Assembly (NCBI GenBank): GCA_041908445.1
Contig: JAYRFK010000113.1
Location: forward strand, 124,001-188,000
Direction: 5' to 3'
DNA: 64,000 nt
From: JAEUJM01 sp041908445
Lineage (GTDB): Bacteria; Actinomycetota; Acidimicrobiia; Acidimicrobiales; DATDAH01
Below, piece by piece: positions 49,297 through 55,902 of the stretch; positions within the stretch are counted from its first letter, which is position 1, and each line of letters starts with the position of its first letter. Both the position numbers and the translations under genes were made by a program. The notes beneath the pieces are model-generated. The model saw nothing but the letters and a program-made list of their open reading frames with translations. It ran no database searches and was not told the DNA's origin.

Positions 49297-50409
49297 TCAT
49301 GAGGGTCGGAGCCACTCGGTGTGGACGGTGAACTCCTCGAGCCGGTCGGGGAGGGGGGTCACGCCGAGGCCGGGGCCGGTGGGGACGTCGAGGCCGCCGT
49401 CGCGCAGCACCAGCGGCTCGGTGAGGTCGGTGGTGAAGAAGCGGTCGGAGCCCGAGGTGTCGCCCGGCAGGGTGAAGCCGGGCAGCGCGGCCAGCGCGGC
49501 GTTGGCCGCCCGCCCGAGCCCGGTCTCGACCATGCCGCCGCACCAGACCGGCACGCCCCGGTCGCGGCAGGCGTCGTGGACCCGCACCGCCTCCAGGTAG
49601 CCGCCGACCCGGCCGGCCTTGATGTTCACGACCGAGCAGGCGCCCCGGTCGATGGCGTCGACCGCGCCGGCGGCCGAGAGGATGCTCTCGTCGAGGCACA
49701 CGGGGGTGCGCAGCCGCTTGGCCAGCTCGACGTGGCCGGCCACGTCGTCTTCCGCGAGGGGCTGCTCGATGAGCAGCAGGTCGAGCTCGTCGAGGCCGGC
49801 GAGGTGGTCGGCGTCGGCCACGGTGTAGGCGGTGTTGGCGTCGACCTGCAGCGGCACGTCGGGGCCGATGTGCTCGCGGACCGCCCGTACCGCATCCACG
49901 TCGAAGCCCGGCTCGATCTTCAGTTTGATGCGCCGGTAGCCATCGGCCAGGTAGCCGTCGACGACGTCGACCAGCGCGGCGATCGACGGCTGGATGCCCA
50001 CCGACACGCCGGAGGGGATCCAGGTCTCGGTGGCGCCGAGGTGGGCGGCGAGCGAGACGCCGGCGGCCCGCAGTTCGGCGTCGAGCACGGCCATCTCCAG
50101 CGCGGCCTTGGCCATGCGGTGCTCCTTGACGGGCGCGGTCAGCGGCCCGACCGCCTCGGCGGTGAGGCCGTCGCCGGCCGCGAACACCGCCGGCGCCAGC
50201 CAGCGCCGCAGCACCTCGGCGGCGCCGGTCAGGAACTCCGAGGAGTAGAAGGGGTCGGCCATCGCGACGCACTCGCCCCAGCCCTCGCCGGCGTCGGTGA
50301 CCGCCCGGAGCACGACGCACTCCTTCACCAGCTCTGTCCCGAACGACGTCCGGAACGGTGACACGAGCGGCAGCTCCACCACCCGCAACTCCACCGCCTC
50401 CAGCCGCAC
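49297..50409 (-). CDS. o-Succinylbenzoate synthase / N-succinylamino acid racemase (enolase superfamily)
   Basis: 370 residues, ATG at 50409. Enolase-superfamily MLE-subgroup: base pair KLK at 162-164, metal ligands Asp190 (QVDAN), Glu215 (IEQP) and Asp240 (LDES), second base Lys264 (NIKAGR), and the GGMVETGLG loop. Full catalytic set present. OSBS and NSAR activities cannot be separated by sequence alone; the missing menaquinone genes around it and the adjacent GNAT favour NSAR, in a D- to L-amino acid conversion route. Confidence 0.9.
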   Translation of the reverse strand: MRLEAVELRVVELPLVSPFRTSFGTELVKECVVLRAVTDAGEGWGECVAMADPFYSSEFLTGAAEVLRRWLAPAVFAAGDGLTAEAVGPLTAPVKEHRMAKAALEMAVLDAELRAAGVSLAAHLGATETWIPSGVSVGIQPSIAALVDVVDGYLADGYRRIKLKIEPGFDVDAVRAVREHIGPDVPLQVDANTAYTVADADHLAGLDELDLLLIEQPLAEDDVAGHVELAKRLRTPVCLDESILSAAGAVDAIDRGACSVVNIKAGRVGGYLEAVRVHDACRDRGVPVWCGGMVETGLGRAANAALAALPGFTLPGDTSGSDRFFTTDLTEPLVLRDGGLDVPTGPGLGVTPLPDRLEEFTVHTEWLRPS

Positions 50410-50431
50410 CCCTCAGCCCCCGCGAACCGCT

Positions 50432-50484
50432 CGTTCTGGTAACGGAATCGCGAGGTGGGACCTCGCGCTTGCGTGACCAGAACG
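50432..50484. terminator. Compound hairpin downstream of the racemase start / crotonase end
   Basis: Outer arms CGTTCTGGT (50432-50440) and ACCAGAACG (50476-50484); inner GCGAGGT-ggg-ACCTCGC (50450-50466). Located in the 100-bp gap between two minus-strand genes, following the crotonase gene stop at 50510 in its reading direction. Confidence 0.7.
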
Positions 50485-50509
50485 GTGGAGAGGGGTGAGC
50501 ATGGCGGGG

Positions 50510-51367
50510 CTACCAGCCTTTGAACTCGGTGGGGCGACGCTCCTTGAAGCTGTTCACGCCCTCGTTGGCGTCGAAGCTGGTCATGATCAGGTCCTGGACC
50601 ATCGCCTCCTCGCCGAAGTGGGTGGTGCGGTCGACGTCGAGCGAGCGGTTGAGCAGCCACTTGGAGAGCCCGATCGCCTTGGTCGGGCCGGTGGCGAGGC
50701 GCTCGGCCCACTCCCGGGCGGCGGCCTCGAGCTCGTCGGGGGGCACGACCTTGTTGACGATGCCGAGGCGCAGGGCCTCGTCGGCGGGCAGGTCGTCGCC
50801 GAAGAAGATGAGCTCCTTGGCCTTGTGCAGGCCGACGATGCGGGGGAGCAGGTAGGCGCCGCCGCCGTCGGGGGCGATGCCGCGGCGGACGAACACCTCG
50901 ATGAAGCGAACGCCCTCGGCGGCGATGACCAGGTCGGCGGCCAGCGCCATGTGGGCGCCGATGCCGGCGGCGGTGCCGTTGACCGCGGCGATGACCGGCT
51001 TCTCGCAGTCCATGATCGCGGCGATCAGGCGCTGGGCGCCGTTCGCGATCATGCGGGTGACGTCGCCGATGGCCCGCTCGGGGGCGCCCTCCGGCGGCGG
51101 CTCCTTGGGCCCGGGCTGGGCGGCCCGCAGGTCGGCGCCGGTGCAGAACCCCTTCGTGCCCGCGGCGGTGAGCACGACCGCCCGCACGTGCAGTGACGCC
51201 GAGGCGTCCGCCAGCAGCTCGATGAGCCGGTTGCGCTGGCTCGGGGTGATGGCGTTGGCGGCCTCGGGCCGGTTCAGGGTGATCCAGGCCACCCCGTTCT
51301 CCACCCGGTGGAGGAGGTCATCCGTCTCGGTGGCGGCGGGGGGCGTGCTGGCGCTGGGGTCGGTCAC
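50510..51367 (-). CDS. Enoyl-CoA hydratase/isomerase (crotonase family)
   Basis: 285 residues. Crotonase fold with WITLNRPEAANAITPSQRNRL, FCTGADLRAAQ (oxyanion 1), AAVNGTAAGIGAHMALAADLV (oxyanion 2) and GIAPDGGGAYLLPRIVG. The residue pair used for hydration is not standard: there is no Glu at the AGIGAH site, while Asp is present in the GIAPDGG segment as in PaaG-like isomerases. So isomerase or specialised hydratase activity is more likely than ordinary hydration. Solitary, with hairpins on both sides. Confidence 0.9.
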   Translation of the reverse strand: MTDPSASTPPAATETDDLLHRVENGVAWITLNRPEAANAITPSQRNRLIELLADASASLHVRAVVLTAAGTKGFCTGADLRAAQPGPKEPPPEGAPERAIGDVTRMIANGAQRLIAAIMDCEKPVIAAVNGTAAGIGAHMALAADLVIAAEGVRFIEVFVRRGIAPDGGGAYLLPRIVGLHKAKELIFFGDDLPADEALRLGIVNKVVPPDELEAAAREWAERLATGPTKAIGLSKWLLNRSLDVDRTTHFGEEAMVQDLIMTSFDANEGVNSFKERRPTEFKGW

Positions 51368-51402
51368 CCCGCCATCGTGCCACCGGGCACTCCACGCCCG
51401 GA

Positions 51403-51449
51403 ATTTCGTGGTGAGAAACCCCCGATCCGGGGGTTTCTCACCAAGAAAT
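51403..51449. terminator. 15-bp hairpin with outer extension, downstream of sod
   Basis: Inner arms GGTGAGAAACCCCCG (51410-51424) and its exact complement (51428-51442) around ATC; outer ATTTC (51403-51407) and GAAAT (51445-51449). On the minus strand it lies about 110 bp past the superoxide dismutase stop. Confidence 0.7.
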
Positions 51450-51487
51450 CCTGCGGGGGGAGGCGGGACACGGGCGCGCGGAAACGC

Positions 51488-51533
51488 CGGCGCCGGTCAA
51501 CTGCCGGGCGAACCCGGTCACCTGCCGGCGCCG
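51488..51533. terminator. Compound hairpin directly 3' of sod
   Basis: Outer arms CGGCGCCGG (51488-51496) and CCGGCGCCG (51525-51533), inner CCGGG (51504-51508) and CCCGG (51513-51517), both centred on the same point. Begins 28 bp beyond the superoxide dismutase stop (51562) on the minus strand. Candidate terminator or mRNA-stabilising stem. Confidence 0.6.
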
Positions 51534-51561
51534 ACGCGTGCTCGCGCCGTCGCGCTCCGGA

Positions 51562-52176
51562 TCAGCTGCCGATGTCGAGCTTCTTGGCCCGGGCGAAGCG
51601 GTCGGCGACGTTCTCCCAGTCCACGATGTTCCAGAGGGCGTCGACGTAGTCGGCCTTCACGTTCTTGTACTGCAGGTAGAAGGCGTGCTCCCAGGCGTCG
51701 AACACGAGCAGCGGCGCCGCGCTCTGGCCGATGTTGCCCTGGTGGTCGTACACCTGCTCGACGAACAGGCGGGCGCCCATCGGGTCGTAGGCGAGGACGC
51801 CCCAGCCCGAGCCCTGGACCGTCGTGGTGGCGGCGGTGAGCTGGCCCTTGAAGCCGTCGAAGGAGCCGAAGCTCTCGATGATGGCATCCGCGAGCTCGCC
51901 CTCGGGCTTGTCGCCGCCGTCGGCGCTCAGGTTGGTCCAGAAGATCGAGTGCAGGATGTGGCCCGACAGGTTGAACGCCAGGGTCTTCTGCAGGCCCACG
52001 ATCGACTCGAACTCGCCCGAGTCCCGGGCGGCGGCGAGCTTCTCGAGGGTGTCGTTGGCGCCCTTCACGTAGGCCGCGTGGTGCTTGTCGTGGTGCAGTT
52101 CGAGGACCTCGGCGGAGTAGTGGGGCTCGAGGGCGGCGTAGTCGTAGGGCAGGTCGGGAAGCGTGTACTGGGCCAT
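51562..52176 (-). CDS. sodA: Superoxide dismutase, Fe/Mn family
   Basis: 204 residues, ATG at 52176. Fe/Mn-SOD: LPYDYAALEPHYSAEVLELHHDKHHAAYV with metal ligand His28, SGHILHSIFWTNL (second His), and DAWEHAFYLQYKN (Asp and His ligands). Fe versus Mn preference is not decided by the visible residues. No signal peptide. Converts superoxide to H2O2 and O2; two hairpins follow the gene. Gene symbol given by family habit (sodA/sodB not distinguishable). Confidence 0.93.
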   Translation of the reverse strand: MAQYTLPDLPYDYAALEPHYSAEVLELHHDKHHAAYVKGANDTLEKLAAARDSGEFESIVGLQKTLAFNLSGHILHSIFWTNLSADGGDKPEGELADAIIESFGSFDGFKGQLTAATTTVQGSGWGVLAYDPMGARLFVEQVYDHQGNIGQSAAPLLVFDAWEHAFYLQYKNVKADYVDALWNIVDWENVADRFARAKKLDIGS

Positions 52177-52383
52177 GTGCGGGGGACCTCTCTGGTCGTC
52201 GGTTCTCTGTGCGAATCCCTCCTTCCCCTCTCTACCCGCCGATGGACGCGTTCCCACCATGCGGTGGGGCCGAGGTCCGAGGCGCCTTCGGAGCCGGGGC
52301 CCACCCGGACCTAACATGGCGTCAGAAACCCGTTCGGCGTGCCCTCGCGCGCCCCGACACCCGTGCCAGGAGACCCCGACCCC

Positions 52384-53283
52384 ATGAGCGGCTACCTCGA
52401 AGGAAAGTCCATCGCGATCACCGGCGCCGGCCGGGGGATCGGCCGAGCGGTGGCGCTGCTGGCCGCGGCGGAGGGGGCCAAGGTCGTCGTGGCCGACTAC
52501 GGCGTCTCCATGGCCGGTGAGGACCCGAGCAGCGAGGTGGCCGACGAGGTCGTCGCCGAGATCCGCGCCGCCGGCGGCGAGGCCGTCGCCGTGGCCGACA
52601 CGGTCACGACCATGGAGGGCGGCCAGCGCATCGTGCAGACCGCCATCGACTCGTTCGGCAAGATCGACGGCGTCGTCTGCGTGGCCGGCAACCTGCGCGA
52701 GCGCATGTTCTTCAACATGTCGGAGGACGAGTGGGACGCGGTCATCGAGACCCACCTCAAGGGCACCTTCACCGTCTTCCGTGCGGCCGCTCCGCACTTC
52801 AAGGCCCAGGCCTCCGGCCGCTTCATCGCCTTCACCTCGGGCGCCTTCACCGGCAGCATCGCCCAGGCCAACTACGCCTCGGCCAAGGGCGCCATCGTGT
52901 CGCTCGTGAAGAGCGTGGCCGCCGGCATGCACCGCTACAACGTGACCGCCAACGCCATCGCCCCCGTCGCTCGCACCCGCATGTCGGAGAACGTGCCCAT
53001 GGAGCTCGACATGGGCACCCCCGAGGACGTCGCCCCGATGGTGGTCTACCTCCTCTCGGACAAGGCCCAGGAGGTCACCGGCCAGATCTACACCGCCAAC
53101 GGCGGCACCATCGCCGTGTGGGACCAGCCCAAGGAGGTGCGCGAGATGCGCAAGGACGGGCGCTGGACCCCCGAGGAGATCGAGGCCCGCTTCGCCGAGG
53201 TCGGCGTCGAGCCGCTGCCCCTGATCGCCCAGATCGAGGAGCGGCGCAAGGCCGCCGCCAGCGGCGAGAAGCCGAACGCGTAG
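52384..53283 (+). CDS. Hsd4-like short-chain dehydrogenase
   Basis: 299 residues, ATG at 52384. GAGRGIG near residue 15, VVVADYGVSMAGEDPSSEVADE (insertion typical of the Hsd4/MFE-2 group), VCVAGN in place of NNAG, FTSGAFTGSIAQANYASAKG with Tyr/Lys, and TARNxxxP-like APVARTRMSENVP. The C-terminal tail (KDGRWTPEEIEARFAEVG) is like that of the 41334 enzyme, so it is a paralogue in the same steroid/hydroxyacyl-CoA role. Upstream gap of 207 bp holds a possible -10 (TAACAT at about 52312) but no clear KstR dyad. Confidence 0.9.
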   Translation: MSGYLEGKSIAITGAGRGIGRAVALLAAAEGAKVVVADYGVSMAGEDPSSEVADEVVAEIRAAGGEAVAVADTVTTMEGGQRIVQTAIDSFGKIDGVVCVAGNLRERMFFNMSEDEWDAVIETHLKGTFTVFRAAAPHFKAQASGRFIAFTSGAFTGSIAQANYASAKGAIVSLVKSVAAGMHRYNVTANAIAPVARTRMSENVPMELDMGTPEDVAPMVVYLLSDKAQEVTGQIYTANGGTIAVWDQPKEVREMRKDGRWTPEEIEARFAEVGVEPLPLIAQIEERRKAAASGEKPNA

Positions 53284-53314
53284 CCGACGGGCCGAGGGGG
53301 GAGCGCACAGGCCG

Positions 53315-54238
53315 GTGCCGTCGAGCGAGCGGTTCCACGAGGTCGCCGCACAGGTCCGCAACTGGGGCCGCTGGGGTGACGACGACGAGATCGGCACCCT
53401 CAACCTGATCACGCCCGAGGTGCGCCGCGCCGCGGCCGCCTCGGTGCGTTCGGGCAAGGCCTTCTCGCTGGCCCTCCCCCTCGACGAGGAGCAGGGCATC
53501 CAGGTCGGGGTCATCCCCGGCCGGGACAACCCGATCCACCGCATGACCCTCGTCAACGAGCCCATGTCGGCGGAGGAGGGGGCCGCCTGCACGAGCGACG
53601 ACCGCGTCGACCTCTCGCTGCAGGCCGCCACCCACTGGGACGGGCTCTGCCACGTCAGCTACGACGGCCACATCTACAACGGCTATCCCGCCGACGGCAT
53701 CGACGAGGCCGGGGCCGGCCGCTGCGGCATCCACCGCATCACCAGCCTGACCACCCGTGGCGTGCTGCTCGACGTGGCCCGGGTGAAGGGCCTCGACGTG
53801 CTCGAGCAGAGCTACCCGATCACCGCCGCCGACCTCGACGCCGCCGAGGAGCTCGCCGGCACGGCCGTGCGCTCGGGCGACGTGGTGCTCGTGCGCACCG
53901 GCGCCCAGGCCCACCTCCCCGACGACAAGTGGGCGTACACCCTGGCGGGCACCGGGCTCACCATGGAGACCGCGCTCTGGTTCCACGAGCGTGACGTCGC
54001 CGCCGTCGCCACCGACACCATCACCTTCGAGGTGTACCCCTTCGACGAGGGCATCGACCTCGCCGTCCACCTCCTGCACCTGGTGGAGATGGGCATGACC
54101 CAGGGCCAGAACTGGGTGCTCGACGAGCTGGCGGCCGACTGCGCGAACGACGGGCAGTACGACTTCCTCCTCGAGGCGTCCCCGCTGCCGTTCGTGCGGG
54201 CGGTCGGGTCGCCGGTCAACCCGGTCGCCCTCAAGTGA
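53315..54238 (+). CDS. Cyclase-family (kynurenine-formamidase-like) hydrolase
   Basis: 307 residues from GTG at 53315. Metal-binding signature of the cyclase/KynB family: THWDGLCHVS (His107, Asp109, His113), with LSLQAATHWDG before it and VLVRTGAQAHL, FHERDVAAVATDT later. Hydrolyses amides, lactones or acts in polyketide cyclisation; actual substrate unknown. 31 bp after the Hsd4-like SDR and probably cotranscribed. Could open a lactone derived from steroid or terpenoid rings. Confidence 0.88.
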   Translation: MPSSERFHEVAAQVRNWGRWGDDDEIGTLNLITPEVRRAAAASVRSGKAFSLALPLDEEQGIQVGVIPGRDNPIHRMTLVNEPMSAEEGAACTSDDRVDLSLQAATHWDGLCHVSYDGHIYNGYPADGIDEAGAGRCGIHRITSLTTRGVLLDVARVKGLDVLEQSYPITAADLDAAEELAGTAVRSGDVVLVRTGAQAHLPDDKWAYTLAGTGLTMETALWFHERDVAAVATDTITFEVYPFDEGIDLAVHLLHLVEMGMTQGQNWVLDELAADCANDGQYDFLLEASPLPFVRAVGSPVNPVALK

Positions 54239-54273
54239 CGGCCTGAGCCGGGACGACGGGGGAGCGAGGCGCC

Positions 54274-55650
54274 ATGGGGGGACGCACCGAGGTCACGATC
54301 GGGGTCGACATCGGCACCACGTCGGTCAAGGCCATCGCCGCCGACGGGGACGGCAACGTCGTGGCCCGGTCCCGGGTCCGCCACCCGATCGGCATCCCCG
54401 CGCCCGACCGGCTCGAGCACGACGTCGACCGGGCGTGGCGGCGCAACGTGCGCCGCGCCTACCGGGAGGCGGCCGAGGGCCTCGACGTGCGCGCCGTCAA
54501 CGTGGCCGCCATGGTGCCGTCGCTCGGCGCGGTCGACGCGCGGGGCCGCGCGCTCACCCCGGGCCTGCTCTACGGCGACGAGCGCGGCCGGACGGGGGTC
54601 GGGCTCGACCCGGCGTCGAGCGGCGAGCTCCTCCAGTTCCTCCGCTGGCTCGCCAGCGAGGCGCCCGACGCTGCCGGCTTCTGGCCGGCGCAGGGCGTCG
54701 CCAACCACGCGCTCTGCGGTGAGGGCGTGATCGACACGGTGACGGCCATGACCGCGCTGCCGCTGTTCACCGGCGTCGAGTGGGATGCGGCGGTCGCCGC
54801 GGACGCCGGCGTGCGCCTCGACCAGCTCGCGCGCATCGTCGCCGGCAGCGAGCCCGCCGGCCGCGTGCGGGGCACCGACGTCCTCCTCGGCGGCGGCACC
54901 ATCGACGCCTTCGGCGAGCAGCTCGTGGCCGGCGCCGACGAGGTGGGCGACGTGCTCGTCATCTGCGGTACCACCCTGATCACCTGGGCGGTCACCGACG
55001 AGTGGCGGGAGGTCCCCGGCCTCTGGACGATCCCCCACACCACCGCCGGACGCATCCTGCTCGGCGGCCCGTCGAACGCCGGCGGGCTGTTCCTCAACTG
55101 GGCCGCGGGCCTGCTCGGCCGGGCCGCGCGGGGCCGGGGCCCGGGCGGCGGGGCCGCCGGCGGCACCGAAGGGCTCGATCCCCACCGGATCCCGGTCTGG
55201 CTGCCGTACGTGCGGGGCGAGCGCACCCCGCTGCACGACCCCGACCGCCGGGCGCAGCTGGTCGACCTCGACCTCACCCACGGTCCCGCCGCCGCCCGGC
55301 GCGCCGCGTACGAGGCCGCCGGCTTCGTCGTCCGCCACCACCTCGACCTCGCCGGCGTGCCCGCCCGGCGCATCGTCGCCACCGGCGGTGGCACCCACTC
55401 GGCCGACTGGGTCCAGTGCCTGGCCGACGCCACGGGCCTGCCCGTCGACGTCGTGGCCGTCCCCGAGGGCGGGGCCCTCGGCGCGGCCTACCTGGCCCGG
55501 GTGACCGCCGGCCTCGAGCGCTCGGCCGCCGACTCGGCCCGCTGGGCCCGCACCGACCGCCGGGTCGAGCCCGATCCGGTCTGGTCCGCGGCCATGGCCG
55601 AGCGCTACGACCGCTTCCGGGCGCTCACCGGCGGCCCTGGCGAGGGCTGA
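54274..55650 (+). CDS. FGGY-family carbohydrate kinase-like protein
   Basis: 458 residues. ASKHA fold: N-terminal ATP motif GVDIGTTSVKAIAADG at 9-24, LLYGDERG, ICGTTLITWAVTDE (second phosphate loop), GGPSNAGGLFLNWAAGLL and ATGGGTHSADWVQCLADATGL with GALGAAYLA near the end. Slightly shorter than typical xylulose/glycerol kinases (about 490). No sugar transporter nearby, which is odd for a sugar kinase; it could phosphorylate an alcohol made inside the cell. 35 bp after the cyclase gene. Confidence 0.85.
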   Translation: MGGRTEVTIGVDIGTTSVKAIAADGDGNVVARSRVRHPIGIPAPDRLEHDVDRAWRRNVRRAYREAAEGLDVRAVNVAAMVPSLGAVDARGRALTPGLLYGDERGRTGVGLDPASSGELLQFLRWLASEAPDAAGFWPAQGVANHALCGEGVIDTVTAMTALPLFTGVEWDAAVAADAGVRLDQLARIVAGSEPAGRVRGTDVLLGGGTIDAFGEQLVAGADEVGDVLVICGTTLITWAVTDEWREVPGLWTIPHTTAGRILLGGPSNAGGLFLNWAAGLLGRAARGRGPGGGAAGGTEGLDPHRIPVWLPYVRGERTPLHDPDRRAQLVDLDLTHGPAAARRAAYEAAGFVVRHHLDLAGVPARRIVATGGGTHSADWVQCLADATGLPVDVVAVPEGGALGAAYLARVTAGLERSAADSARWARTDRRVEPDPVWSAAMAERYDRFRALTGGPGEG

Positions 55651-55665
55651 CGGTGTCCTCCCACG

Positions 55666-55718
55666 CCGTTCTGGCGTCGTTCCCGCCCGCCCAGCGGGCG
55701 CAGGTGACGCCAGAACGG
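55666..55718. terminator. Compound hairpin after the FGGY kinase gene (TTCTGG type)
   Basis: Outer arms CCGTTCTGGCGTC (55666-55678) and GACGCCAGAACGG (55706-55718); inner GCCCGC-cca-GCGGGC (55685-55699). Starts 16 bp after the kinase stop. Followed within 90 bp by two 12-bp palindromes. Confidence 0.75.
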
Positions 55719-55787
55719 GGGGCGTTCCGAGGACGCTGGGCGTCCGCTGGGGCGGACGAGCGCCCATCGGCGCGACCGTAAGATGGC

Positions 55788-55818
55788 GCCGACGTCGGCT
55801 CGGGGGGCGCACGTGCGC
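55788..55818. promoter_or_regulatory. Two adjacent 12-bp palindromes upstream of the FadE34-like gene
   Basis: GCCGACGTCGGC (55788-55799) and GCGCACGTGCGC (55807-55818), 85-115 bp before the GTG of the fused acyl-CoA dehydrogenase. A TAAGAT (55780-55785) just before them could be a -10 element. Each would suit a dimeric repressor; GC-rich palindromes of this length can also arise by chance. Confidence 0.35.
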
Positions 55819-55902
55819 AGCGAGAGGGACCAGGACAACCGCAGGGGCGCCTGCCCGACGCTCGGCCTCGCCCCGCGCCGAGCCGGGGCCTGAGGACCGC
55901 CC

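Noticed and set aside
51562..53631. 689-codon minus frame reading through the superoxide dismutase
   Set aside because: Only the last 204 codons are superoxide dismutase, beginning at ATG 52176 with a normal N-terminus; the upstream part is antisense to the Hsd4-like SDR.
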